From: Gemmatimonadota bacterium
Lineage (GTDB): Bacteria; ARS69
NCBI GenBank assembly: GCA_030747075.1
Contig: JASLLL010000003.1
Span: 99,554 to 163,553, forward strand
DNA: 64,000 nt
Direction of reading: 5' to 3'
The notes under the pieces were generated by a model, which did no database searches, was not told the DNA's origin, and was given only the letters and a program-made list of their open reading frames with translations. This document shows, in pieces, positions 50,137 to 59,002 of this stretch. Numbering within the stretch: position 1 is the first letter of the stretch; each line of letters begins with the position of its first letter. The position numbers were made by a program, and so were the translations under genes.

Positions 50137-52326
50137 TCAATCCGTCGGGCGGACAAACCGGTCCGCCGGAATGTCGCCGTTGATGTCGTACTGCGTCACG
50201 GTCGAAACGGTAAAGTCGGTTCCATCGACTGCCAGGACGATACGATGCGGTCTCAGGATTCCGGACACCTCGCGAAAATCGTCGAAGGACTCCCGAATGG
50301 TCGCCGGGTCACCGGTCTGGGGATGCTTGCCTTCATAAGTGATTCGGCTCGGCAGGTTGGAACCGTGGGCAATGGCGACGGTGAACGCTTTGCCGGAGGG
50401 CCCCCGCGCCTGAACAAGGCGAAAGTCCTCGCCTTCCTCGGCATCCACCGACTGAAGTGTGAAGTCACCGGCCACTGCTGGATACGCCATCAGGAACATC
50501 TCGCGCTCCAGGTCGCTCCGAAGGTCGCGGAGATCTTCCCCCTGGACTTCCTCCACCCCGCCGGGCGAGGTTCTCCACGCGTCGCTCCGGGTGAGGCCTG
50601 ACTCCATGGCCTGGCCGAATATCTCAAAGGTCGATGCCATCGCGTCCGGAATCTGATAGGCGTTGTTCGCCTTCGCGGGGAGTTCCCCGCCAGGAGTTTG
50701 AATGGCGACATCCGCCACGATCTCCACCCGACGAACTCCGCCCAGGCGATCCATCCCCCCGAGCGCGGCCACCGCATCCTCCACCATGGCCAGCCCTGCC
50801 GCCTCTCGTTCGGGATCCACCTCTTCGGCAGGCTTCACGAGCGTGGCGACAATCGTGCCGCTTCGACGGAAGGTGCTCCGCGCCGCGCTGCGAACATCGT
50901 CCGCGGTGACAGCGGCCACCGCCTCCTGAGCGTCCAGAACGATGCGCCAGTCACCATGAATGGCATTCATGTACCCGAGCGCGATCGCCAGCCGGAAGTT
51001 GCTCTCCGTCTCGCGCACAAACTGCGCCCGGATTCGATTCTTCGCCTTGGCCAGTTCCCTGTCGCTGACCGGCTCCCTCTTCAAGCGCTCCAGCTGCTCC
51101 CAGACGGCGTCTTCCACCTCCTGAGTGGTATGCGGAGCCAGCGGCTTGCCATCGATGACGAAGAGATTGTCCCAACGATCTCCCGGGGTCTCGTGATCCG
51201 CATCAATGGATGCAACCAGTTGAAGCTCCTCTTTCAGCACCTTCTCGAAGCGGGACGAGCGCCCTCCGGAGAGAATCTCCGCGACCACACGGAGCGCCGC
51301 ATCCTGCGGACTGGGAATATTCGGCTTGTGCCAGCCCATGATCAGTGACGGCTCCGCATCGTACTCCACTTCGATGCGGCGCATCCCCTCCTTGGGCAGA
51401 TCGAATGTCTCAACCGGTTCCGGGGGATCCTGCGGAGGGATGTCTCCGAAGTAGCTTCGGGCCATGTCATGAACGGCGTCCGGATCCACATCCCCGACAA
51501 TGGCCAGCGTCAGCCGGTTGGGCGCGTAGTAGACGCGAAACCACTCCTCAGTTTCGGTTCTCGTAAGGCTCTCGATATCCGCCGGGTAGCCGATGATGGG
51601 ATAGCCGTACCAGTGCGCGTCGAACGCCACGGCCAGGAAGTTCTCGCCCAGTTTGCCGTCCGGCGAAGCATCCGTTCGCATCCGTCGCTCTTCGAGCACA
51701 TTTTGAACTTCCGTGTAGAACTGACGGAGCACCGGCGCCCGCAACCTCTCCGACTCCAGGAACATCCACAACTCCAGACGATTCGCGGGAAGAGCCTGGA
51801 TGTACGCGGTCCCGTCGTAACTCGTGAAGGCGTTGAGGTTTCTTCCGCCCGCTTCTTCGTAGAGACCCCACAGTTCATTGTCGACGGCGTATTCCTTTGC
51901 CGCCTCCATTTCCCCTGCGCGTTCCTCAAGGAGCTGCGCGATCCGGTTCTCATCCGCATCCCGGCCCTTGGCCGACTCCCGCTTGGCTTCCAGCGTGAGT
52001 TCTTCGATGCGATCGTAGTGGACCTTCTCTGCTTCCCAATCCGAGGTTCCGATGTCCCGCGTGCCCTTGAACAGCATGTGCTCCAGGATATGCGTGACCC
52101 CGTTGATCCCGGGGCGTTCCTCCGCAGCGCCAACGCTGAATGCGGTCACCACGCCGATCGTCGGGGAGTCGTGATTCTCCAGCACAAGGAGTGTCAGCCC
52201 ATTGTCCAACTGATACTCGTGGACCGCGCGTGCCAGGTCTTCCTCCAGGTCGCCCGCGATCGTCCGCCCGCTCCACATCCCGATTGAGAGCAAGACCATC
52301 AGGGAGACAATCATCCATCGATTCAT
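50137..52326 (-). CDS. M16-family zinc protease, catalytic subunit
   Basis: 729 residues. Signal peptide MNRWMIVSLMVLLSIGMW; AAAGGAG lies 10 bases upstream. The zinc motif HILEH is present, with the downstream glutamate in QFYTEVQNVLEE. A helical, highly charged insertion of about 60 residues follows the zinc motif. The second M16 half lacks the usual Tyr (ELQLVASID). A C-terminal extension of about 210 residues (from about 520) has a beta-rich LolA-like look (IPDAMASTFEIFG, SRITYEGKHPQTG, ILRPHRIVLAVDGT). It pairs with the zinc-less partner encoded next. The role in protein or peptide turnover in the envelope is inferred. Confidence 0.9.
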   Translation of the reverse strand: MNRWMIVSLMVLLSIGMWSGRTIAGDLEEDLARAVHEYQLDNGLTLLVLENHDSPTIGVVTAFSVGAAEERPGINGVTHILEHMLFKGTRDIGTSDWEAEKVHYDRIEELTLEAKRESAKGRDADENRIAQLLEERAGEMEAAKEYAVDNELWGLYEEAGGRNLNAFTSYDGTAYIQALPANRLELWMFLESERLRAPVLRQFYTEVQNVLEERRMRTDASPDGKLGENFLAVAFDAHWYGYPIIGYPADIESLTRTETEEWFRVYYAPNRLTLAIVGDVDPDAVHDMARSYFGDIPPQDPPEPVETFDLPKEGMRRIEVEYDAEPSLIMGWHKPNIPSPQDAALRVVAEILSGGRSSRFEKVLKEELQLVASIDADHETPGDRWDNLFVIDGKPLAPHTTQEVEDAVWEQLERLKREPVSDRELAKAKNRIRAQFVRETESNFRLAIALGYMNAIHGDWRIVLDAQEAVAAVTADDVRSAARSTFRRSGTIVATLVKPAEEVDPEREAAGLAMVEDAVAALGGMDRLGGVRRVEIVADVAIQTPGGELPAKANNAYQIPDAMASTFEIFGQAMESGLTRSDAWRTSPGGVEEVQGEDLRDLRSDLEREMFLMAYPAVAGDFTLQSVDAEEGEDFRLVQARGPSGKAFTVAIAHGSNLPSRITYEGKHPQTGDPATIRESFDDFREVSGILRPHRIVLAVDGTDFTVSTVTQYDINGDIPADRFVRPTD

Positions 52327-52496
52327 ACGCTGCTTCTCCTTTGTCGTGCGTTCTCCACCGCTGCGCTACCGCGTGCTTCGTATGTCCGCCCTTTTCACAA
52401 GGGACACGACACACTTCGCGGGGAATCCCGGCATCTCATCATGCGCTGCGGCGACAATCTACACAGACATCGTTGATGAGACACCTCAAGGCGCAC

Positions 52497-52525
52497 AGGA
52501 TAGGGGTCCCGCAGGACTCGGTCAA
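52497..52525 (-). promoter_or_regulatory. putative promoter of the M16 protease operon
   Basis: Minus strand TTGACC (52520-52525), 17-base spacer, TATCCT (52497-52502), 170 bases before the first M16 start, just below the tRNA-Leu gene. The leader has no obvious structure. Confidence 0.5.
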
Positions 52526-52540
52526 CTGAAGGGAGGCTCG

Positions 52541-52626
52541 TGCCGGGAGAGGGACTTGAACCCTCACGGGAGTTTCACTCCCAGCGGATTTTAAGTCCGC
52601 TGCGTCTACCATTCCGCCATCCCGGC
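52541..52626 (-). tRNA. tRNA-Leu(UAA)
   Basis: 86 bases, type II tRNA with a long variable arm. The acceptor stem pairs GCCGGGA with TCCCGGC; the anticodon loop CTTAAAA gives UAA. The T loop is GTTCAAGTC. The 3' CCA is not encoded. It is last in the Gly-Cys-Leu cluster. Confidence 0.97.
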
Positions 52627-52716
52627 GCTCTCAAGGTGGCGAGAGTATCCCGGATGGCCCAGGGAAGGAAGTCGGAGAGAGGGAGCGATTGGGGAGGCGG
52701 CCCGGTGCGAGAGTGG

Positions 52717-52787
52717 AGGCGGCACCCAGATTCGAACTGGGGATAAAGGATTTGCAGTCCTCTGCCTTACCACTTGGCCATGCCGCC
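52717..52787 (-). tRNA. tRNA-Cys(GCA)
   Basis: 71 bases. Acceptor GGCGGCA pairs with TGCCGCC, followed by discriminator U. Anticodon loop CTGCAAA gives GCA. T loop GTTCGAATC. CCA is not encoded. It is the middle gene of the cluster. Confidence 0.97.
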
Positions 52788-52833
52788 ATACTCTCGACGA
52801 GGCGCCCACACTCCGGCGGACGCCCCGGAGAAC

Positions 52834-52908
52834 TGGAGCGGGAAACGGGACTTGAACCCGCGACATCCACCTTGGCAAGGTGGCGCTCTACCACTGAGCT
52901 ATTCCCGC
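52834..52908 (-). tRNA. tRNA-Gly(GCC), with encoded CCA
   Basis: 75 bases including 3' CCA (72 without). Acceptor GCGGGAA pairs with TTCCCGC, D arm AGCTCAGTGGTAGAGC, anticodon loop TTGCCAA gives GCC, T loop GTTCAAGTC. First gene of a Gly-Cys-Leu cluster whose order is also that of E. coli glyW-cysT-leuZ. A strong promoter stands 15 bases upstream. Confidence 0.97.
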
Positions 52909-52922
52909 TCAAAGGCCACAGG

Positions 52923-52951
52923 ATGCTAGTTTTCCGGGTGCCCTCTGTCAA
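52923..52951 (-). promoter_or_regulatory. promoter of the tRNA Gly-Cys-Leu cluster
   Basis: Minus strand TTGACA (52946-52951), exactly 17-base spacer, TAGCAT (52923-52928), ending 15 bases before the tRNA-Gly 5' end. It is the strongest sigma-70-type promoter I found in the window, as expected for a stable RNA operon. Confidence 0.7.
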
Positions 52952-53008
52952 CCCGGATCTGGGTGCGCCCCCACGGTCGCCGTCGCGCCGAGGTCTCTCA
53001 TGAGATCG

Positions 53009-54481
53009 TCAGGACGGGGCGCAACCCTGAGAGAATCTCCCGCCTGCGGAAGTGCACCGGTCGTTCGCCGCACTTTCAAGAACCGAGATCCAACTCCGCG
53101 CGCTCCTTGCCCACGAGAAGTCGCGTTCCATCGCGACCATCTGGAAGAGCGCGTGTCGGGGCGGATCGATCAACAGGTCCCGCGCTCGTGCAAGGGCCGA
53201 AACAAGCGCTTCCGAGGATGCGTCCTCGAAAAGAAACCCGGTGCCCACTCCATCCTGAGTATCCCGGGGATCCGTGATGGTGTCCGCAAGCCCTCCCGTG
53301 CGGCGGGCGACCGGCAGAGTGCCGTACCGCTGCGCGTACATCTGGTTCAACCCGCACGGTTCGTACCTCGACGGGATCAGGAGGCAGTCCGAAGCAGCGA
53401 TGACCAGTCTCGCCAGTTCGGCGTCGTAGCACGCGAACAAACGCACGCGTTCCGGGAACTTCTCCTCCAGCGACCGGAGAGCATCCTCCAGTGGCGGGTC
53501 CCCGATTCCCTGGACCACCAGGTCGAAGCCGAGATCCAGCATTTCGGGAACCGAGTCCACCACGAGGTCCATCCCCTTCTGCTCGGCAAAGCGGGTCACC
53601 ATTCCAGCGATCGGCCGCCGCGCATCGAGCTCGAATCCGCATCGACGGGCGAGTTCCCGGCGGCAGACCTCTCTTCCCGACATGTCTCCCGCGTCATAGG
53701 CCCCGGGAAGAGCCGGATCGGTTCTCGGATTCCACTCCTGTTCGTCGATCCCGTTGAGAATCCCCGTCAGCTTCTTCCCGCGCGACCGCAGGGCTTCGTG
53801 CAGCCCGCCGCCGTATTCCGGGCTCAGAATCTCGCGGGCATAACCGGGGCTGACCGTCACGATGCGGTCCGCTCCGAGGATTCCCGTCTTCAGAAGATTC
53901 AGATGGTCATCGGCGAGGGCGTTCGGGCCATACCCCCATCGGGTTGCCTCTTCTGCCCCAAAGCAACCCTGATAGAGCAGGTTGTGGATGGCCAGCACAA
54001 CGCCCGGCCTCTCCCCTGGCGAGGAGAACCCGGGGTCCAGCAGGACAGGGCAGGCGTGCCAGTCATTTGCGAGGATGACCGGAAGTGGCTGGTCCCGTTC
54101 CCGAAGAAGGGTCAGGACAGCTCGGCAGAACGCGGTCCATCGCCCGAGATCGTCCGCGTAGGGTTCAGCCCCCGCATACAGTCCTTCCCGATCGAAGAAG
54201 GCAGGGATTTCCACGAACCGTAGACGCGCACCCTCGGAAGGTCCCGCCCGCACAGCCGCGGAGACGGAGTGCTCGCCAAGGCAAAAGGTGATCTCGTCCA
54301 CCCGTTCTCCCACTTCGGGGGGATCGCCCGAAACGGGTCGATGCAGCGGCACGAAGACCTCCACGCGCACACCTTCCCGCGCGAGCGCTTCCGGGAGGGA
54401 CGCCGCGATGTCTCCCAGCCCCCCCACCTTGAACCAGGGGGCAATCTCCGCTGCCAGAAACGCGACGGACAGAGAGCTCAC
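53009..54481 (-). CDS. glgA: glycogen/starch synthase (GT5)
   Basis: 490 residues. It extends alpha-1,4-glucan from ADP- (or UDP-) glucose. The N-terminal KVGGLGD (18-24) is the substrate-binding signature; the C-terminal part has AGMVTRFAEQKGMDL, IPSRYEPCGLNQMYAQRYGT and GTGFLFEDAS, as in GlgA. The start is a GTG at 54481 overlapping the stop of the GT4 gene (GTGA); the longer frame is rejected. It ends the polysaccharide transcript. No other glycogen genes (glgB, glgC) are near, so it may serve a capsule or storage glucan. Confidence 0.93.
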   Translation of the reverse strand: MSSLSVAFLAAEIAPWFKVGGLGDIAASLPEALAREGVRVEVFVPLHRPVSGDPPEVGERVDEITFCLGEHSVSAAVRAGPSEGARLRFVEIPAFFDREGLYAGAEPYADDLGRWTAFCRAVLTLLRERDQPLPVILANDWHACPVLLDPGFSSPGERPGVVLAIHNLLYQGCFGAEEATRWGYGPNALADDHLNLLKTGILGADRIVTVSPGYAREILSPEYGGGLHEALRSRGKKLTGILNGIDEQEWNPRTDPALPGAYDAGDMSGREVCRRELARRCGFELDARRPIAGMVTRFAEQKGMDLVVDSVPEMLDLGFDLVVQGIGDPPLEDALRSLEEKFPERVRLFACYDAELARLVIAASDCLLIPSRYEPCGLNQMYAQRYGTLPVARRTGGLADTITDPRDTQDGVGTGFLFEDASSEALVSALARARDLLIDPPRHALFQMVAMERDFSWARSARSWISVLESAANDRCTSAGGRFSQGCAPS

Positions 54482-55581
54482 GCGGACACCTCCCCGGCAC
54501 CACCGGTGACGCTGCGGTAGATCTCCAGTGTCTGGTCCGCGACGCGCTCCCAATCGTACTCCTCGCGAATGCGCTCTCGCGCGAGGGCGCCCAGTTGCGC
54601 GAGGTGGTCCGGCTTCTGCAGCAATTCCGACAGGCGCGCTCCGAGATGTTCGGCATCTCCGGAACGGAATGTCTCCCCCGCGCCTTTGAGCACCTCCGTG
54701 TTCTCCGGGATGTCGCTCCCCAGCACGGCGCGTCCATGGCTCATGGCTTCCAGGAGAGCAATGGACAGGCCCTCCAGCGCGGACGGGATTACGACCAGCG
54801 CGGCGTGGGCCCAGACGGACTCCAGTTCCGACCCGTAGACACCCCCGAGGAATCGAACGCCGTCATGCGCGGACTCGCGGCACGACCGAGCATAAGAGTC
54901 CGTGAAGTGGGCATCTCCAGCCACGGCCAGCGTCCAGTCCGGAATGTGGGAGCGGTGCGCGTCCAGAAGAAGGTGCAGTCCCTTCTCGGGAACCAGGCGA
55001 CCCACAAAGAGCACATACCGACCCGGTTCCAGCCCCCGCGCCCGGGCTCCGTCCTCAGGAGCGGGTGGAGGAATCGGCGTGCCGTTCGGGATGTAGTGCG
55101 CTCGTTCCCCCGCCGCCACACGGAAGTGCTTCAAGAGCGTCCGGGATACGACAATGGTCGCGTGCGGGAGATGAGCGGCCGTCCACTCTCCTCTGCGAAG
55201 AGCCCAGGAAGCCGCACGATTCCACTTCTCCCGCCGCCAGTCCAGCCCATGCACCGTGACCACGATTTTCTTCCCGGCCAGGCGCGGGATCCAGGCGAGA
55301 GTGGAAGGACCGAGGGCGTGGTAATGCACGATGTCGGCTCGTGAGAAGAGGGCGTGCATCGACGCCAGGGTCGTGTGGGAAACCGCGTCGAGGTGCTTCG
55401 TGTTCAGCGCAGGCAACCGTACGAGGCGAACGCCCGGCAGGACCGCGTCCACCGGGGTGTAGTGGGAGCGGCAGTGAGCATCAACCCGCACTCCCCTTTC
55501 GGCGAGGCGGCCGGCCAGTTCGTGCACATGGCGTTCGATGCCGCCATAGGTCGCGGGTACTCCCTTCTGCCCGATCATCAC
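54478..55581 (-). CDS. family 4 glycosyltransferase (rhamnosyl/galactosyltransferase-like)
   Basis: 367 residues, GT-B fold. N-terminal MIGQKGVPATYGGIERHVHE is typical of GT4 enzymes near capsule and O-antigen loci; the C-terminal site has VGRLVPEKGLHLLLDA and IPSALEGLSIALLEAMSHGRAVLGSDIPENTEV. A GTG at 55581 (GTGA overlap with the upstream gene) or an ATG at 55578 can start it. The sugar donor is unknown. Confidence 0.9.
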   Translation of the reverse strand: MMIGQKGVPATYGGIERHVHELAGRLAERGVRVDAHCRSHYTPVDAVLPGVRLVRLPALNTKHLDAVSHTTLASMHALFSRADIVHYHALGPSTLAWIPRLAGKKIVVTVHGLDWRREKWNRAASWALRRGEWTAAHLPHATIVVSRTLLKHFRVAAGERAHYIPNGTPIPPPAPEDGARARGLEPGRYVLFVGRLVPEKGLHLLLDAHRSHIPDWTLAVAGDAHFTDSYARSCRESAHDGVRFLGGVYGSELESVWAHAALVVIPSALEGLSIALLEAMSHGRAVLGSDIPENTEVLKGAGETFRSGDAEHLGARLSELLQKPDHLAQLGALARERIREEYDWERVADQTLEIYRSVTGGAGEVSA

Positions 55582-56798
55582 GACGCGGATGACGACACCT
55601 CCTGCAGGAGATCAAGCATGGTCCGCACCTGCCTGCCCAGCGAGAACTCCTCTTCTACGACACATCGGGCGTTTCGTCCCATCTCGAATGCAAGGTCCGG
55701 ATCGGATTCCAGTGCGCTCATGGACTCCGCCAGCGCGTCGGAATCACCCGGCGGGAACAGAAGCCCCGTCTTGTGCGGCCGCACCATCTCCGGGATGCCG
55801 CCGGTGTCCGCGCCGATGACGCCGACACCGCTCGCGAAAGCCTCCAGCACGGAGACCGGCCCGTTTTCGTACCATTCCGAAGGAAGAACGACCGCACGCG
55901 ATGCGCGCATCCTCGCCACCAGGTCGTCACGCGTCAGACGCCCGGTGAAGTGAACATCCAGTCCATTGGCCGCGGCGGACGCGCGAAGGCGATCCTCCTC
56001 GGGGCCCGTGCCCGCGATCGTGAGGGACACGCCGGACCGGGACACAGCACGAAGGAGCGTGTCCAGCCCCTTCTCCCGAGAGAGCCTCCCCGCATACAGA
56101 AACCCCTCCCCCGGGGCGGATGCCGGGACGAAGGCACTCGGGTCGACTCCGTTCGGGACCACCTGGATGCGATCTCTCGGGTACCCCGCGCCGTGGATCT
56201 TCTCCGCCATGAACCGACTGGGACAGGCGAAGGCGGCCACCCCGTCCCTCACCGAACCCGTGCGATGCGCCCGCATCATCTCCCCCCACGCCACAACGCT
56301 GGCGGTCAGCGAGGAGCGCACACAACGATGACGCACTGCGGGAAAGTAGGACCCCGGCGCACATCTCTCGCAGACATCTCCATTCGTATAGAGAAGATAG
56401 TTCGGGCAGGCCAGCTTGTAGTCATGCACCGTATGGACCACTGGCACACCCGCGCCGCGCAGCGCATCCAGAATGGACGGAGACAGCTGGTGGTGGAAGT
56501 TGTGCACATGCGCAACCGTCGGCCTTGCGCTCCGGCAGAGGTCTGCAATCCGTGCCGCCGCCTTCCGATGATGCACGGCTCGCAGCGCTCCCCGAACGCT
56601 CCCCAACAGTCCGACGCTCTCGTAGTCGACTTCCTCCACAAAGAACTCTGCCCACGGCGAGGGCCGGTTTCGGGAATGCTGCATGGAGAAGTGGACCGTC
56701 TCGTGCCCGGCGTGCTCGTACTCTTCCAGAAGGTCGAACAGAACGCGCTCCGCTCCACCCTTCGCGTAGAAGAACTTGTTCACCAGGAGGATTCTCAC
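55578..56798 (-). CDS. family 4 glycosyltransferase
   Basis: 406 residues. It begins MRILLVNKFFYAKGGAERV and has C-terminal YAGRLSREKGLDTLLRA and VLPSEWYENGPVSVLEAFASGVGVIGADTGGIPEMV, a clear GT4 enzyme. A cysteine-rich stretch (DVCERCAPG, RHRC) at about 140-160 is also found in related EPS glycosyltransferases and may bind a metal. The start codon is GTG at 56798. It overlaps the next GT gene. Confidence 0.9.
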   Translation of the reverse strand: MRILLVNKFFYAKGGAERVLFDLLEEYEHAGHETVHFSMQHSRNRPSPWAEFFVEEVDYESVGLLGSVRGALRAVHHRKAAARIADLCRSARPTVAHVHNFHHQLSPSILDALRGAGVPVVHTVHDYKLACPNYLLYTNGDVCERCAPGSYFPAVRHRCVRSSLTASVVAWGEMMRAHRTGSVRDGVAAFACPSRFMAEKIHGAGYPRDRIQVVPNGVDPSAFVPASAPGEGFLYAGRLSREKGLDTLLRAVSRSGVSLTIAGTGPEEDRLRASAAANGLDVHFTGRLTRDDLVARMRASRAVVLPSEWYENGPVSVLEAFASGVGVIGADTGGIPEMVRPHKTGLLFPPGDSDALAESMSALESDPDLAFEMGRNARCVVEEEFSLGRQVRTMLDLLQEVSSSAS

Positions 56799-56849
56799 GC
56801 GCCTTCGCTCACTTCCCGGTCCCGCGGGCTCTCTCGCGCCGGAGGTCCA

Positions 56850-57836
56850 CTACTTTGCGCGCGGGGTGGCACCACGAAACCACCGCCCGAGAATCCACCG
56901 AGCCGCAATGTCCGGTCTGGCCTTCATCACCGGCGCCACCGTACAGCTCATCCAGCACTGGAGTTGGCAGTTGCGCACGCTTCGCAGCACTTCGCTTGTC
57001 GCGGCGTCCGCCTCGATATCCTCCCAGCTCTTCTCGTTGAGATTCCCCAACGGCTGGTTCAGCACATTGCATGGATAGACCACGCCCCGGTGATCCACAT
57101 GGATATGCCCGGTGGCCGCAACGCAGGGATCTCTGCGAGGCTGGCCGTCGATGTAGTCGATGATGCCGTCGGTGTAGTACGACCGAAACCAGTCCTTCGG
57201 GCGCAGCGAGCGAAGTTGTGTGGTGGCGATGGACATCAGGTCCGAACGCGTCGTCTCGTCACGGGGCACCATGTCGTCCTGGCTGCCGAAGTACAGTTCG
57301 CTGGAGTGAACGACCGAGCAGACATAATCCACTCCCAGTGTCTCCGCGAGCTTCTTGACGCCGAGAAGAGCACCGGGGTTGTCTCTTGACCCCGTGCACG
57401 CGATGCCCAGGTCTGCGATGCCCGCGCCTTGGAGCCGCCTGACGGTTTCCACCACGCGCTCGAAACACCCCTCGACATTGCGGATCTTGTCGTGGACCTC
57501 CCCGACCCCGTCAATCGAAACACGAATGGCTACAGGAGCCATCTCCAGTGACTGCTCCACGATCTTGTCCGTCAGCATTCCGTTCGTGGAGATCACGATT
57601 CTCGGGGAGCCGAGTCTCGCGCGGAGGACGGCCGCGATCTCGGGGAGATCGTCCCGCATGAACGGTTCTCCCCCGCTGATATTGAGGTTGCGCAAACTGC
57701 CGGGAAGACGCGAATAGAACTCGGGGGGGAGTTCGTTCCGGTCAGGCCGGGACCAGATGTCGCACATGGCACAGAAGGTATTGCACCGGTGGTTCACCGC
57801 GAGAATCGCTTCACGCGGGAGCAATCGCTGACTCAT
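56850..57836 (-). CDS. radical SAM protein with SPASM-type C-terminus
   Basis: 328 residues. CX3CX2C motif in NHRCNTFCAMCDIW binds the SAM [4Fe-4S] cluster; NISGGEPFMRDDLP and ISTNGMLTD follow as in MoaA/SPASM enzymes. Three late cysteines in YPCNVL and CQLQCWMSC, plus DPCVAATG, form the SPASM-type auxiliary cluster site. Such enzymes modify peptides or sugars (e.g. sugar dehydration, epimerisation); here it lies in a polysaccharide cluster between GT4 and aminotransferase genes with 51-53 base gaps, so a sugar or a glycan-linked peptide is a likely substrate (inference). Confidence 0.85.
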   Translation of the reverse strand: MSQRLLPREAILAVNHRCNTFCAMCDIWSRPDRNELPPEFYSRLPGSLRNLNISGGEPFMRDDLPEIAAVLRARLGSPRIVISTNGMLTDKIVEQSLEMAPVAIRVSIDGVGEVHDKIRNVEGCFERVVETVRRLQGAGIADLGIACTGSRDNPGALLGVKKLAETLGVDYVCSVVHSSELYFGSQDDMVPRDETTRSDLMSIATTQLRSLRPKDWFRSYYTDGIIDYIDGQPRRDPCVAATGHIHVDHRGVVYPCNVLNQPLGNLNEKSWEDIEADAATSEVLRSVRNCQLQCWMSCTVAPVMKARPDIAARWILGRWFRGATPRAK

Positions 57837-57889
57837 TTCCCCCCCGGTCCGGGGCCGAACCGACCCCGCTGCTCTGTGTCATGCGGCGG

Positions 57890-59002
57890 TCACGCGCGCG
57901 CGCCGCAAACCTCCTTCAACACTTCCGCCACATACTCCGGGGCGGCTTCGTCCATCTCCGCGTAGATCGGGAGAGAGATGACTTGCGAAGCCAGAGCCTC
58001 CGCATTCGGGAAGGTTCCCTTCCCGAGTCCCAGGTGTGCGTATGCGGGCTGAAGATGAAGCGGTATCGGATAGTGGACTCCCGCGCCCACCCCGCGCGCA
58101 TGGAGTGCTTCGACGGTCTCGTCCCGATCCGGCACACGCACCACATAAAGGTGGTAGACATGACGGACATCGCCGTCTCTCGGAGCAAGCGGCCGGATCT
58201 CCGACCCGGTGAGCAGTTCGTCGTATCGGGCAGCAAAACGCCGGCGTCCTTCGGTCCACTCTTCGATGTACTTCATCTTCACGCCCAGGACGGCGCCCTG
58301 GATGCCATCCAGGCGGTAGTTGAACCCCTCCGCGCAGTGCTCGTACTTGGTGGAACGACCATGGTCGCGCAGGAGTCGAACCCGTTCAGCCAACGCGCCG
58401 TCGGAGGTGGTGACCCCGCCCCCGTCGCCATAGCATCCGAGATTCTTCCCGGGGTAGAAACTGAAGCACCCGATTCGTCCGATCGAACCGGCCCGACGGC
58501 CCCGGTATTCCGCGCCATGGGCCTGTGCGGCATCCTCGATCACGGGAATGCCGTGTCGGTTGGCGATCTCCATGATGGGATCCATCTTCGCCATCTGTCC
58601 GTAGATGTGTACGGGAATGATCGCCTTCGTTCGCGGCGTGATGGCCCCCTCCAGAAGTTCGGGATCCATCGTTCCGCAGTCTTCAATGCAGTCAACAAGG
58701 CGAATCGTTGCGCCCGCGTGCGTAATGGCTTCCGTCGTGGCGATAAAGGTGTAGGGGGTGGTGATCACTTCATCCCCCGGCCCGATGTCCAGCGCGGCCA
58801 GAGCCAGATGCAACGCCGAAGTGCCACTTGCCACTCCCACGGAGTGATCTGCGCCACAGTACGACGCGAACTTCTTCTCAAACGCGTCGACGGCCGGGCC
58901 GCCGATAAAGGCGCACGAATCGATGACCGCTGCGATGGCCTCGGTCACTTCCTTTTGAATCGTGGCGTACTGCGCCTTCAGGTCGTTGAACGGGACATTC
59001 AT
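57890..59002 (-). CDS. DegT/DnrJ/EryC1-family sugar aminotransferase
   Basis: 370 residues, PLP-dependent. Begins VPFNDLKAQYATIQ, has GTSALHLAL, TPYTFIATTEAI, EDAAQAHGAEYRG and the PLP lysine (about 186) in SFYPGKNLGCYGDGG. The sequence resembles WbpE, which aminates UDP-3-keto-sugars for diacetamido-uronates. Its ATG overlaps the stop of the dehydrogenase gene (ATGA), consistent with a WbpB/WbpE-type two-step amination of a nucleotide sugar. No acetyltransferase is in the window, so the final product is unknown. Confidence 0.92.
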   Translation of the reverse strand: MNVPFNDLKAQYATIQKEVTEAIAAVIDSCAFIGGPAVDAFEKKFASYCGADHSVGVASGTSALHLALAALDIGPGDEVITTPYTFIATTEAITHAGATIRLVDCIEDCGTMDPELLEGAITPRTKAIIPVHIYGQMAKMDPIMEIANRHGIPVIEDAAQAHGAEYRGRRAGSIGRIGCFSFYPGKNLGCYGDGGGVTTSDGALAERVRLLRDHGRSTKYEHCAEGFNYRLDGIQGAVLGVKMKYIEEWTEGRRRFAARYDELLTGSEIRPLAPRDGDVRHVYHLYVVRVPDRDETVEALHARGVGAGVHYPIPLHLQPAYAHLGLGKGTFPNAEALASQVISLPIYAEMDEAAPEYVAEVLKEVCGARA

